Source: Paeniglutamicibacter cryotolerans (lineage in GTDB: Bacteria > Actinomycetota > Actinomycetes > Actinomycetales > Micrococcaceae). From it: a DNA stretch of 64,000 nt. Below the pieces are notes generated by a model. It was not told where the DNA came from. It worked only from the letters and a program-made list of their open reading frames with translations, and ran no database searches. The DNA lies in the NCBI RefSeq assembly GCF_014190875.1, contig NZ_JACHVS010000001.1:62001-126000 (forward strand), read 5' to 3'. Below, in pieces: positions 12,504 through 21,478 of the stretch (the stretch's first letter is position 1; each line of letters opens with the position of its first letter). A program made the position numbers and the translations under genes.

Positions 12504-14535
12504 CGCGCACCACCCCCACGGTTTCGATCTCCGTGCCGCCCGCCGTGGCCTCCTGGTAGGAGAGCACCGGCAGGGAAGCGGCGTTACCGGCCAGCAACCT
12601 GCGCACGGCGGGGCGCAGCGCCGGGGCGCAGACCAGCACGGCCGAAAGCCCGCGGGATTCGATCAGCGCGGCGGTATCCTTCACCGATCCGAGCACCGAC
12701 TCAAGCCGGTGGGCATCGAGCATGATCTGGGTTCCGTGTTCGGAGGGGCGCAGGCCCTCGAGCATCGACTGCTCAAGTACCGGGTCGATCATCACCACGC
12801 GCAGCAGATTGCCCTCGAGGTACGGCACTGCCAGCGCCGGACCCAGCGCGGTCCGCGCCGCCTCAATGAGCCCCTCGGGGTCGGTGGAGGCCTTGGCGCG
12901 CAGGCTCAGCGCCTCGTAGATGCGCTGCAGGTCGTTGATGGCCACCCCTTCGACCAGCAGCCCCTGCAGCACGCGCTGGACCTCGGCCAGGGACAGCATC
13001 GCGGGCACCAGCTCGTCGACTGCCGATGGGCTGACCTCGCGCACTCCCTCGGTGAGCACGCGCACATCCTCCCGGGTGAGCAGCCGCGCCGCCTGCGACT
13101 GCACGATCGAGGACAGGTGGGTGACCACCACCGAGACCCGGTCGATGGTGGTGGCACCGGCCATTTCGGCGTTGTGCCGCAGCTCGGCGGGGATCCATTT
13201 ACCGGCCAGTCCGAAGACCGGCTCGTTCACGGCGATACCGGGCAGCGCATCCAGCTGGTCGCCCAGGGCCAGCACCTTGCCGCGCGGGGCCGTCCCGCGG
13301 CCGGCTTCGACCCCGGCGATGCGGATGACGTAGGTGGCCGGCGGCAGGTCCACGGAGTCTCGCGTGCGCACCGGGGGCACCACGATGCCCAGCTCCAGGG
13401 CGATGCGCCTGCGCAGCGCACGCACCCGGGCCAGCAGGTCATCTCCTCCCCCATTGACCACGTCGACCAAATCCGGTGCCAACTGGATTTCCAGCGCATG
13501 CACCCGCATCGCCTCGAGCAGGTCCTCCGTGGTCTCCTTGGGCACCACCGCCGATTCGGCCGCTGCCATTGACTTTTGCGCTGCTTCCTTCGCGGCGGTG
13601 ATCGCCTTGATCCGCTGTGCGGTGAAGATCAGCAGCCCGCCGATCAACACGAACGGGAGCTTGGGCATGCCCGGCACCAGGGCCAGGGCAATTGCCGAGG
13701 AGCCGGCGATCAGCAGCGCCGTGCGCGACTGCGCCAGCTGCGCCGAGGCGGTGGAACCCATGTCGTCCGCTGCATTGGAGCGGGTGACGATCATGCCGGT
13801 GGACACGGCCATGAGCAGCGCCGGGATCTGCGTGGCCAGCCCATCGCCGATGGTCAGCAGCGCATAGGTGTTCAACGCCTCGCCGACCTCCATGCCGCGC
13901 TGGATCATGCCGATGGCGATGCCACCGACGAGGTTGATGATGATGATGATCAGCCCGGCGATGGCATCGCCCTTGACGAACTTCGAAGCACCGTCCATGG
14001 CACCGTAGAAGTCGGCCTCGGCAGCCACCTCGGCCCGGCGCTCGCGCGCCTGCGAGTCGGTGATCAGCCCGGCGTTCAGGTCCGCGTCGATGGCCATCTG
14101 CTTGCCCGGCATCGCATCCAGGGTGAAGCGGGCACCGACCTCGGCGACGCGCTCGGCACCCTTGGTGACCACGACGAACTGGATGACCACCAGGATCAGG
14201 AAGATCACGCAGCCGATGATCAGCGAGCCGCCCACGGCGATATCGCCGAAAGCACCGATGACCTCCCCGGCATAGCCGTTGCCCAGCACCAGCCGGGTGG
14301 AGGCGACGTTCAGGCCCAGGCGCAGCAGCGTTGCCACCAGCAGCAGCGAGGGGAACACGGAGAAGTCCAGCGGCCGCTTGGCGAACATCGTGGTGAGCAG
14401 GATGACCAGCGCCAGCATGATGCTGACGGCTATCAGCACGTCGAGCAGCGCGGCGGGGATCGGTACCACCAGCAGCATGATGATGCCCACCACGCCCAAC
14501 GGGACGGCGATCTTGGACAGGCCGGCTAGTTTCAT
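12481..14535 (-). CDS. flhA: Flagellar export gate protein FlhA
   Basis: 684 residues, the large inner-membrane component of the flagellar type III export gate. Start ATG at 14535 overlaps the flhB stop (ATGA) and gives MKLAGLSKIAVPLGVVGIIML. There are about eight membrane segments in residues 1-310. The conserved FHIPEP-type cytoplasmic loop is represented by KPLDFSVFPSLLLVATLLRLG, GDAIAGLIIIIINLVGG and the RRAEVAAEADFYGAMDGASKF segment. The cytoplasmic domain that docks chaperone-substrate complexes follows. Length is normal. Confidence 0.96.
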   Translation of the reverse strand: MKLAGLSKIAVPLGVVGIIMLLVVPIPAALLDVLIAVSIMLALVILLTTMFAKRPLDFSVFPSLLLVATLLRLGLNVASTRLVLGNGYAGEVIGAFGDIAVGGSLIIGCVIFLILVVIQFVVVTKGAERVAEVGARFTLDAMPGKQMAIDADLNAGLITDSQARERRAEVAAEADFYGAMDGASKFVKGDAIAGLIIIIINLVGGIAIGMIQRGMEVGEALNTYALLTIGDGLATQIPALLMAVSTGMIVTRSNAADDMGSTASAQLAQSRTALLIAGSSAIALALVPGMPKLPFVLIGGLLIFTAQRIKAITAAKEAAQKSMAAAESAVVPKETTEDLLEAMRVHALEIQLAPDLVDVVNGGGDDLLARVRALRRRIALELGIVVPPVRTRDSVDLPPATYVIRIAGVEAGRGTAPRGKVLALGDQLDALPGIAVNEPVFGLAGKWIPAELRHNAEMAGATTIDRVSVVVTHLSSIVQSQAARLLTREDVRVLTEGVREVSPSAVDELVPAMLSLAEVQRVLQGLLVEGVAINDLQRIYEALSLRAKASTDPEGLIEAARTALGPALAVPYLEGNLLRVVMIDPVLEQSMLEGLRPSEHGTQIMLDAHRLESVLGSVKDTAALIESRGLSAVLVCAPALRPAVRRLLAGNAASLPVLSYQEATAGGTEIETVGVVRGAEQITA

Positions 14536-15653
14536 TCGGTGCCTCCGGTGGTGTGGACGGGGTCGGGAACCGGGCTTGCGCCCGGGAGCGTGTGGATGGC
14601 GTCGGCGGCTCCGCGGACCTTCAGCGCCATCACGAAGGCCAGCACCCGGGCGACCTGGTCGTAGGCACCCACCGGGATTTCGGAGCCGATCCCGCAGTCG
14701 GCATGCAGCATCCGGGCCAGGGCAATGTCCTTGACCAGCGGGACCCGGGTGCGCCCGGCTTCCTCGCGGATGCGCCCGGCCACATGCCCGGCGCCCTTGG
14801 CGACAACCCGCGGGGCCGAGACGCCGGGTTCGTATTTCAGTGCCACGGCAAAGTGCACCGGGTTCACGATGACCACGTCGGCATCGGCAATGCCGGCCAT
14901 CATCCGGTTCCGGCTCATGGCCATCTGCCGGGAGCGGCGCTGGGATTTGATCAGCGGGTCGCCGTCGGAGCGCTTGTGCTCGTCGGTGACTTCCTTGCGG
15001 GTCATCCGGGTGTGCTTCCGGTTGCGCCGCATGACCACGAAGACGTCGATGGCGGCCAGCACCATGCCGGCCATCACCGAGGCCCGGATCAGCGATGTCG
15101 CCCCGGCGGAACCCGACGCCAGCAGCGATGACAGCGGCAACGAACCGGACAGCAGCAGCAGCGGCATCAGCGTGGAGATCACGGTCCAGAGCACCAGGGC
15201 GATCACCGTGAGCTTCAGCAGCGCCTTGAGCCCCTGCCACAGGGCCTGCGGCCCGAAGACCCGTTTGGTTCCGGCGATCAGGTCCAGGTTCTTCGGATCG
15301 ATCTTGAACTTCTTGAAGCGGATCCCGCCCTGGGCCGTGGAGACGGCTATCACCGTCACCAACGCCACGATGAGCATCGGCGCCAGGATGCCCGGCATCG
15401 AAGCGAAGCCGGCATCCAGCGCGGCCAGCGCGACGGCCGGCTCCGGGTGGGCGATGACAGCCTCGAACGTCTGCACCTGGACGCGCATCGCCTGCGTGGC
15501 CAGTGAAATCAGCCCCGGAATCATCAGTGCAGCGGCGCCGATGCCCAGCCAGGCGGCGAGGTCCTGCGAGCGGGAGGTCTTGCCCTTGGAACGGACATCC
15601 TTCATCCGCTGGTCGGTGGCTTTTTCGCTGCGTTCGCCCGAATCCTCGCTCAT
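14532..15653 (-). CDS. flhB: Flagellar export switch protein FlhB, NPVH variant
   Basis: 373 residues with four membrane segments and a cytoplasmic domain that switches export from hook to filament substrates. The N-terminus (SEDSGERSEKATDQRMKDVR) is typical. In the family the cytoplasmic domain cleaves itself between N and P of NPTH; here the motif is N264-P265-V266-H267, so Asn, Pro and His are kept and Thr is Val. The sequence HKRSDGDPLIKSQRR before it is standard. It overlaps fliR and flhA by 4 bases on each side. Confidence 0.95.
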   Translation of the reverse strand: MSEDSGERSEKATDQRMKDVRSKGKTSRSQDLAAWLGIGAAALMIPGLISLATQAMRVQVQTFEAVIAHPEPAVALAALDAGFASMPGILAPMLIVALVTVIAVSTAQGGIRFKKFKIDPKNLDLIAGTKRVFGPQALWQGLKALLKLTVIALVLWTVISTLMPLLLLSGSLPLSSLLASGSAGATSLIRASVMAGMVLAAIDVFVVMRRNRKHTRMTRKEVTDEHKRSDGDPLIKSQRRSRQMAMSRNRMMAGIADADVVIVNPVHFAVALKYEPGVSAPRVVAKGAGHVAGRIREEAGRTRVPLVKDIALARMLHADCGIGSEIPVGAYDQVARVLAFVMALKVRGAADAIHTLPGASPVPDPVHTTGGTE

Positions 15654-16414
15654 GGCCCGATCACCGCCCCGATGGCTTCCAGCCCCTGGCGTACCAGCGC
15701 CGAGACGACCGATGGCAGCACCACGAACACCGTGCCGGCCAGGGCCAGGGTCAACATGATCTTCAGCGGGAAGCCCATCGCGAACGCGTTGAGTGCCGGC
15801 GCCGCTCGGGTGAGCAGGCCCAGGCCGATGTCCGCGAGCACCAGCACCACCAGCAGCGGTCCGGCGATCTGCACGGCGGCAATGAACATCTGGCCCACGG
15901 CGGCAACACCCTGGTAGGCGACGGCATCCAGCCCGATGCCGCCGCCCAGCGGTATCACGTCGAAGGAGCGGAACAGCCCGGCGAGCACCAGCTGGTAGCC
16001 GTCGGAGGCGAGCAGCAGCGCCAGCGCGGCAAAGTGGAAGAAGCGGGAGAACTGGGCGCCGTTGACCATCGACTGCGGGTCAAAGCCCTGGGCCATCTGG
16101 AAGCCGCCGAACAGATCGAGCAGCCCGCCGGCCGCCTGGACGGCGGAAAAGACGATCATCACCAGCAGGCCCAGCGCCGCACCGGTGATCAGTTCGAGCA
16201 CCAGCGCGCCCAGGAAGGGTCCGGTTTCCAGCGAGGTGTACCCGGCGCTGGTCCGCGGAACCACGGCAAGCGCCAGGCCCACGCCGATCATCGCCTTGAT
16301 CCGCAGCGGGAACGCATTATGCGAGAACGGGGGCGCCACCACGATGAACGCCGTCACGCGCAGCGAGGCAAGCAGCATGGCCTCGAGCGTGGCGAGCGGC
16401 AGCGAGACCTCCAC
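15650..16414 (-). CDS. fliR: Flagellar export gate protein FliR
   Basis: 254-residue polytopic membrane protein, one copy in the FliPQR export gate. GTG start at 16414, directly after the fliQ stop. It begins MEVSLPLATLEAMLLASLRVTAF and has the family pattern PPFSHNAFPLRIKAMIGVGLALAV plus about six membrane helices. It ends with LEAIGAVIGP. Translationally coupled to fliQ and flhB. Confidence 0.92.
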   Translation of the reverse strand: MEVSLPLATLEAMLLASLRVTAFIVVAPPFSHNAFPLRIKAMIGVGLALAVVPRTSAGYTSLETGPFLGALVLELITGAALGLLVMIVFSAVQAAGGLLDLFGGFQMAQGFDPQSMVNGAQFSRFFHFAALALLLASDGYQLVLAGLFRSFDVIPLGGGIGLDAVAYQGVAAVGQMFIAAVQIAGPLLVVLVLADIGLGLLTRAAPALNAFAMGFPLKIMLTLALAGTVFVVLPSVVSALVRQGLEAIGAVIGP

Positions 16415-16415
16415 C

Positions 16416-16691
16416 TCAGCCGCCCTGCAGCAGCGAGGGCAGCTTATCGAAGAGTTCGTGGGTGAAGAGCATCATCTCGGAGATCATCCAGTGCCCGCAG
16501 ACCAGCAGCGCCATGGCCACGGCGGCCGCCTTGGGCACGAAGGAGAGGGTGACCTCCTGGATCTGGGTCATCGACTGGAACAACGAGATGGAGAAGCCGA
16601 CCACCAGCGAGGTGATCAGCACCGGTGCGGCCAGCTTGGCGGCCACCAGCAGGCCCGCAAGCCCGATGTCCAATACGGCATTGGGATCCAT
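16416..16691 (-). CDS. fliQ: Flagellar export gate protein FliQ
   Basis: About 91 residues (MDPNAVLDIGLAGLLVAAKL...) with two membrane helices, ending FDKLPSLLQGG. FliQ surrounds the FliP-FliR helical gate. The ATG at 16691 gives the usual family length, with GGTGG upstream. A GTG at 16700 that overlaps fliP would add three residues. The central SLFQSMTQIQEVTLSFVPK is the diagnostic FliQ segment. Confidence 0.92.
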   Translation of the reverse strand: MDPNAVLDIGLAGLLVAAKLAAPVLITSLVVGFSISLFQSMTQIQEVTLSFVPKAAAVAMALLVCGHWMISEMMLFTHELFDKLPSLLQGG

Positions 16692-16692
16692 G

Positions 16693-17526
16693 TCAACCAC
16701 CCGTCCTGTAACTGCCGATCAACGCCGTGAGGATCAGGGCCCAGCCGTCCACCAGCACGAAGAGCAGGATCTTGAACGGCAGCGAGATCATCACCGGCGG
16801 GAGCATCATCATGCCCATCGACATCAGCGCCGAGGAGACCACCAGGTCGATGACCAGGAACGGGACGAAGACGACGAAGCCGATGATGAACGCGGCCCGC
16901 AGCTCCGAGAGCATGAAGGCGGGGATCAACGTGGTCAGTTCCACGTCGGCCGGGGTCGCCGGGTTGGGCATTTGCGCGGCCCGGGTCATCAGCGCGATGT
17001 CCGCCTCGCGCGTATGCAGCAGCATGAATTGGCGCAGCGGTTCGACGCCGGCCTCCAGGGCTTGGCCGAAGTCCAACGTGCCATCGAGATAGGGCTGCAC
17101 GCCGAGCTCGTTCATCTGGCTCAGCACCGGGGCCATGATGAACAGCGAAAGGAACAGCGCCAGGCCGGCGAGCACCTGGTTCGGCGGAATGGTCGGCAGC
17201 GCCAGCGCGTTGCGGGTCATCGCCAGCACCACGAAGATCTTGGTGAACGAACTCATCATCAGCAGCAATGCCGGGGCGACCGAGAGCAGGGTGATGGCAA
17301 TCAGCGTGACGATGGCCGAACTGGGGGCGCCGTCGGGCCCGTTGATCTCCACCGAGACCCCGCCATTGCCGGAGCCCGGGGTGCTCCCGGGGTCAAGCGG
17401 GGCTGCGGATGCCGGGGCGGCGCCCGGGATGCCGAGCACCGCCAGGGCCAGGACCAGCAGCGCGATGCACGCGCCAAGGATCAGCAGGCGCACCGGGAGC
17501 CGGTGCGCAATGACGGGTGAACTCAT
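16693..17526 (-). CDS. fliP: Flagellar export gate protein FliP
   Basis: 277 residues, core pore component of the flagellar export gate. An N-terminal signal-like hydrophobic segment (LLILGACIALLVLALAVLG) is followed by the conserved LMMSSFTKIFVVLAMTRNALAL, PPNQVLAGLALFLSLFIMAPV, and the C-terminal signature FMLSELRAAFIIGFVVFVPF followed by LVIDLVVSSALMSMGMMMLPP. ATG at 17526 overlaps the fliO stop by 4 bases. Confidence 0.95.
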   Translation of the reverse strand: MSSPVIAHRLPVRLLILGACIALLVLALAVLGIPGAAPASAAPLDPGSTPGSGNGGVSVEINGPDGAPSSAIVTLIAITLLSVAPALLLMMSSFTKIFVVLAMTRNALALPTIPPNQVLAGLALFLSLFIMAPVLSQMNELGVQPYLDGTLDFGQALEAGVEPLRQFMLLHTREADIALMTRAAQMPNPATPADVELTTLIPAFMLSELRAAFIIGFVVFVPFLVIDLVVSSALMSMGMMMLPPVMISLPFKILLFVLVDGWALILTALIGSYRTGG

Positions 17527-18089
17527 GCGGAGATGCTCCGCTTCAGTGCCTCGGCGGCCTGCTTCCAGGTCGCCGGGGAAAGGATCGAACCGGCAAGCAC
17601 GCCGGTTGCTTGCGGCCGGAGGGGCCCCGGAACGGTACGCCTGGAGCGCCGCGAGGGATCGAGCAGCTCATCGAAGGCGGCAAGGCCGGGTTCCGCGTCC
17701 TGATCGAATCCGGCCCGGGCATGCTTCGGCTCCGGGGCGGCCGGGCCGGAGGCCTTCAGCAGGCTCAATGCGAAGCGCGGGCCGGTGCCGGTGGAAACCG
17801 GGAGTTCCGGCTCCTGGACCTCGGGCGCGTCATAGCTGTCGAGCACGTTGACCGAGGCCTCACCGACGCCCAGCAGGTAGCGCTTGGAACCCGATTCGAG
17901 CAGCACGACGGAGGACTTCGGACCGACACCGTGGCGCTCGATGATCCGCACCTCGCCGGTGGCGGCCGAGGCAAAGCGCGGCAGCAGGCGCTTGCGCAGG
18001 TAGAAGAGCAGGCCAAGCACCGCAGCGAGTGAAACCAGTACCCGCAGCAGGAGGAAAAAAGTGTCCAATCTAGCCCAGGCCCTCGGCAA
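17523..18089 (-). CDS. fliO: Flagellar biosynthesis protein FliO
   Basis: About 180-188 residues. One membrane helix near the N-terminus (FFLLLRVLVSLAAVLGLLFYLRK) precedes a FliO core: VRIIERHGVGPKSSVVLLES, then GSKRYLLGVGEASVNVLDSY. The C-terminal half is long, polar and Pro-rich. FliO helps assemble the FliP ring. All possible starts are TTG: 18089 (overlapping fliN by 20 bases) or 18068, one base after the fliN stop; the latter would begin at LDTFFLLL. Called from motif and position between fliN and fliP. Confidence 0.85.
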   Translation of the reverse strand: MPRAWARLDTFFLLLRVLVSLAAVLGLLFYLRKRLLPRFASAATGEVRIIERHGVGPKSSVVLLESGSKRYLLGVGEASVNVLDSYDAPEVQEPELPVSTGTGPRFALSLLKASGPAAPEPKHARAGFDQDAEPGLAAFDELLDPSRRSRRTVPGPLRPQATGVLAGSILSPATWKQAAEALKRSISA

Positions 18090-18810
18090 CGTCGAGGATC
18101 TTGGTGATGCGGATCCCGTAGTCCTGGTCCATCACGACCACCTCGCCATGGGCGATGAGCCGGCCGTTGAGCAGCACGTCGGCCGGGGCGCCGGCCGAAC
18201 GGTCCAGCTCGACCACGGCACCGGTTTCCAGGTTCAGCACGTCGCGCACCGACATCCGGGTGCGCCCGATTTCCACCGTCAGCGCCATTTCTACGCTGTT
18301 GATCCGGCCCAGGCGGGCGCCGACATCGGCACGCTCGGCATCGGATGTCGCCCGGGCCGCCTCGGGGGCTGCGTTTTCGCGGATGCGCAGGGCGAAGAAG
18401 CCGATCAGTTCACCGGCGCTGGCCAGGTCGAAGCACACGGTTTCGCCATCGCCGAGCAGCGCGTCGTCCTGGATCGCCGGGCCGGCGGAAAGCACGCCGG
18501 TGCCCAGCACGCCGGTGGATGCCTCCAGCGCGGGACGCAGCACGTCGGCCCCGGAAACCAGGGCACTGGTATCGCCGGGGGTTCCGCCGAGCAGTCCGGC
18601 GTTCACCTGGACCAGCACGTCGGCCGAAAGTTCTCCGACGAAGCTGGCACCGGCACCGTGGCCAGCGGAGCTCATGACCGGACGCGGGCCGGAGCACAGC
18701 GTCGCGGTGACCGGGGCCTCGGTGGGCAGCATCGCGGCGAGTGCCTGTGCAGCGGCGGTGTACAGCGCGGTGGAGTGCAGGACCGGGCTGGAGACTGGTG
18801 GGTGGTTCAT
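18070..18810 (-). CDS. fliN: Flagellar motor switch protein FliN (long form)
   Basis: 246 residues. The C-terminal about 80 residues are the surface-presentation-of-antigens domain: VEMALTVEIGRTRMSVRDVL, LETGAVVELDRSAGAPADVL, GEVVVMDQDYGIRITKIL. This forms the bottom of the C-ring with FliM and FliG. The N-terminal about 160 residues are extra compared with enteric FliN (137 residues) and include a segment (GELSADVLVQVNAGLLGGTP...) whose layout recalls CheC-like modules of Bacillus FliY. I cannot confirm that domain by eye. ATG at 18810 overlaps fliM by 4 bases. Confidence 0.9.
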   Translation of the reverse strand: MNHPPVSSPVLHSTALYTAAAQALAAMLPTEAPVTATLCSGPRPVMSSAGHGAGASFVGELSADVLVQVNAGLLGGTPGDTSALVSGADVLRPALEASTGVLGTGVLSAGPAIQDDALLGDGETVCFDLASAGELIGFFALRIRENAAPEAARATSDAERADVGARLGRINSVEMALTVEIGRTRMSVRDVLNLETGAVVELDRSAGAPADVLLNGRLIAHGEVVVMDQDYGIRITKILDVAEGLG

Positions 18811-19745
18811 GCTGGGTTCTCCTCGGTGGATACGACAACTGCGGCAATCCGGCCGCTGCGGGTCCCGGCCGCAGCTGTACCCAGCCGCCGCCCGTCGACT
18901 GACAGTTCAAAGGGGCGGTGCGTGGGGTGCGGCAGTGCCAGGACGTCGCCCACCGCGAGGTTCAAGATGGTGCCGGGGGTGACGGCGGAGGGCGCCAGGC
19001 GCAACGCCAGGTCCACCGGAATGCCGGAGAGGTGCTGGGCGAGCAGCCCGGCGGTATCCCCGTCGGCGGGGCCGGTGTCTGCGTCCCCCAGCTGGGGCAA
19101 CAAGAGTTCGGCGGGAAGCGCGATGCTTGCCACGGTGCTGCGCTCCCCCACGCGGACGCGCAGCGTCGCGGCAATGACGAGCTCGGACTTTGCCGCAGCC
19201 TGCGCGAACTGCGAGTTATGCGTAATCCCGTCCACGCTCAGGGGCCGTTCTAGCAGGGTGCCCAGCGAGTAATGCAGGTCTTCCAAGGCCTCGTTCATCA
19301 GTCCGCGGACCAGCGTCTGCTCGATCCGGGTGAACTTGCGTTCGGCGATGTCACTGGGACCGGGACTGCCGAGCATGTGCGAGATCCAGTTAAGTGCTGC
19401 CGCTGCCGGGAACTGGATGACGGCCTTGGCCTTGGCACCGGAACCGGGTGTTTCGCAGAGCACCATGGTCGTGGTGGCTGGAAGCAGGGACACGTAGTCG
19501 TCATAGGCCTGCATGCAGAGGGAGACCAAGGAGACCTGGGACATGACCCTGACCTTGGCCGTGAGCTGGGTGCCCCACTGCCGGGCGAAGGTCTCAAAGG
19601 CCAGTTCCAGCACGCGGGCGTGCTCGCGGGCCAGTGTGGTGGGCCGACGGAAGTCGTAGGGTACTGCTTCAGCGGCGTTGGGGCGTGTTTGTCTAGGAGT
19701 CCCCTCATCGGGATCCCGCACGGGCAGGGCAGTCACGGTTTCCAC
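18807..19745 (-). CDS. fliM: Flagellar motor switch protein FliM
   Basis: About 309-312 residues. Family landmarks are VPYDFRRPTTLAREHARVLE, RIEQTLVRGLMNEALEDL and, in the C-terminal SPOA domain, IPVDLALRLAPSAVTPGTIL followed by NLAVGDVLALPHPTHRPFEL. The first 28 residues (METVTALPVRDPDEG...) lack the LSQxEIDALL motif that binds phosphorylated CheY in chemotactic bacteria. Start is GTG, at 19745 or at 19736. A sigma-28-like -10 element covers 19745-19752, so the second GTG may be read from a leaderless mRNA. First gene of the fliM-to-csrA run. Confidence 0.92.
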   Translation of the reverse strand: METVTALPVRDPDEGTPRQTRPNAAEAVPYDFRRPTTLAREHARVLELAFETFARQWGTQLTAKVRVMSQVSLVSLCMQAYDDYVSLLPATTTMVLCETPGSGAKAKAVIQFPAAAALNWISHMLGSPGPSDIAERKFTRIEQTLVRGLMNEALEDLHYSLGTLLERPLSVDGITHNSQFAQAAAKSELVIAATLRVRVGERSTVASIALPAELLLPQLGDADTGPADGDTAGLLAQHLSGIPVDLALRLAPSAVTPGTILNLAVGDVLALPHPTHRPFELSVDGRRLGTAAAGTRSGRIAAVVVSTEENPA

Positions 19746-19771
19746 TATCGGACGGCTCGGTGCAAGCGTTA
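19745..19771 (-). promoter_or_regulatory. Sigma-28-like promoter of fliM
   Basis: On the minus strand GCTAAC (its TAAC at 19771-19768), exactly 15 bases, then TCCGATAG at 19752-19745. Only one base of the -10 differs from the fliC copy. The predicted transcript start is near 19738, next to the GTG at 19736, which implies little or no leader. Confidence 0.65.
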
Positions 19772-19835
19772 GCAGTTCTCCAGATTCGCCACCCGCGCCC
19801 CGGGCAGGGGGGCGTGCGGAAGGTCCAAGGCTGAA

Positions 19836-20663
19836 TCAGCCGGAGTATCCGGGCAGCAGGTTGCGCACGCTTTCCGGCTGGTTGGACAGCACCACGACGT
19901 CCACGCGCCGGTTCAGCGAGAGGTTCTTGCGGCCGGCGATCGGCCGTGCATCGCCATAGCCGACGGAGGAGATCCGCGGAGCCTTGACCCCGCCGTCCTC
20001 GACCAGGTTACGCAGCACCCGGGTGGCCCGGCTGGCAGAGAGTTCCCAGTTGGTAGGGTACGGGGCCGCGGGGGTCAGCACGTCGGCGAACCCCTCGATC
20101 TCGAAGTGCCGGTCCGTCGGGGCCAGCACCGGGGCGATGGCGCCCAGGATCTGCTTCGCATTGGCCGTCATCGTCGCGCTGTTGGGTTCGAAAAAGGTCT
20201 CGGCACTGACCAGCCTGATGGTCAGCCCGCGCTGGTTGATCGAGAAGGCTGCTGCGCCCTTGTGGCCGGATTCCTCGAGCCGTCCCTCGATGCGCTCCTT
20301 GAGCTCCAGCAGATCGTCCTGCTCGGACTTGGCCAGCGCCGTCAGCGTTTCCCTGGTCTTGTCATCGAGCTCGGCGCTGGCCAGCAGCCCCTCGGAACCG
20401 ATGAGTTCCGGGGGCACCACGATTCCCTCCGCCGTATCCGCATTCTGTGAGGCCACGCTGCCGAACCCCGTGGCCAGCGAGTTCTTCAACGCCGCGAACT
20501 TGTCCTGATCCACCGTGGACATCGCGTAGAGCACGATGAACAAGCACATCAGCACGGTGACCATGTCCATGTAGGAGGCCATCCAACGCTCATCGGGGCC
20601 ATCGTGGCCGCCGGCGGCGCCACCGCCGCGGCCGCGCCGGGAACTTCGGCTGCGGGAACTCAT
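19836..20663 (-). CDS. motB: Flagellar stator protein MotB
   Basis: 275 residues. A single membrane helix WMASYMDMVTVLMCLFIVLYA carries the proton-binding Asp D33. A plug/linker follows, then an OmpA-like peptidoglycan-binding domain with FEIEGFADVL, NWELSASRATRVLRNLVEDG and ISSVGYGDARPIAGRKNLSL followed by NRRVDVVVL. It anchors the stator to the wall and couples ion flow to rotation. The basic Gly/Arg-rich N-terminus precedes the helix. ATG at 20663 overlaps the motA stop. Confidence 0.95.
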   Translation of the reverse strand: MSSRSRSSRRGRGGGAAGGHDGPDERWMASYMDMVTVLMCLFIVLYAMSTVDQDKFAALKNSLATGFGSVASQNADTAEGIVVPPELIGSEGLLASAELDDKTRETLTALAKSEQDDLLELKERIEGRLEESGHKGAAAFSINQRGLTIRLVSAETFFEPNSATMTANAKQILGAIAPVLAPTDRHFEIEGFADVLTPAAPYPTNWELSASRATRVLRNLVEDGGVKAPRISSVGYGDARPIAGRKNLSLNRRVDVVVLSNQPESVRNLLPGYSG

Positions 20664-21478
20664 GCCGCCTCCTCGAATTCGCGCAGCGGTGATTCAGCGG
20701 TGGCTTCCTTCTTCGACTTGCTGCCACGCAGTTCATGGGCCGGGACCATGGAACGCAGACGCTCCTCAAGCAGGATCGGCTGGGTGCCGGCCTGGATGGC
20801 GAGGATGCCCTCCATTGCCAGCACCATGCGGTCCGCCTCGATCTCCGCAAGCCGGCGCAGCCTGGTACCGATGGGCAGCCAGATGAAGTTGGCAGAGACC
20901 AGGCCCCACAGTGTGGCCACGAAGGCCGCCGCGATCATGTGCCCGAGCTCGTCGGGCTTGGAAAGGTTTTCCAGCACGTGCGTCAGGGAGATCACCGTGC
21001 CGATGATGCCCACTGTCGGTGCGAAGCCGCCGAGCGTGGCGAACCACTTGTAGGCGACGGCATCGACGCGTTCACGGGTGGCTATCTCGTCCTCAAGCGC
21101 GTCGCGCAGGTCATCGCCGTCGACCCCGTCGGCCAGCGACTGCAGTGCGCGGGCCAGGAACGGGTCTTTGGTGACGTGGGCCTCGGCTTCGAGCGCCAGC
21201 AGCCCGTTGCCGCGGGCGATTCCAGCCAGTTCCACCAGCCGTTCGATGAGTACCGATGCTGAGCTGATCTTTCCCTTGAAGGCCGAGGGCAGTGCCTTCA
21301 CGGCGAGCAAGGCGTCGGCCAGGGTACCGCTGGCCAGGCCGACGGCGATGGTTCCGAAAAACACGATGATCATCGGGGCGGGAAGCAGGATGGAGGAGAC
21401 GTTGGCGCCCTCCATCTGCAGCATGGTGAACATGGCACCGAAGGCCAGCAGCAGGCCTATGAGGGTTGCGGGATCCAC
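20660..21478 (-). CDS. motA: Flagellar stator protein MotA
   Basis: 272 residues with four membrane helices. It starts with GTG at 21478, inside the flbD stop (TAGTG). Conserved features are MDPATLIGLLLAFG, the cytoplasmic loop with charged residues (FLARALQSLADGVDG...ATRERVDAVAYKW), and FATLGGFAPTVGIIGTVISL, whose Pro and Thr line the ion channel. Forms the MotA5-MotB2 stator. Co-transcribed with flbD and motB. Confidence 0.95.
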   Translation of the reverse strand: MDPATLIGLLLAFGAMFTMLQMEGANVSSILLPAPMIIVFFGTIAVGLASGTLADALLAVKALPSAFKGKISSASVLIERLVELAGIARGNGLLALEAEAHVTKDPFLARALQSLADGVDGDDLRDALEDEIATRERVDAVAYKWFATLGGFAPTVGIIGTVISLTHVLENLSKPDELGHMIAAAFVATLWGLVSANFIWLPIGTRLRRLAEIEADRMVLAMEGILAIQAGTQPILLEERLRSMVPAHELRGSKSKKEATAESPLREFEEAA

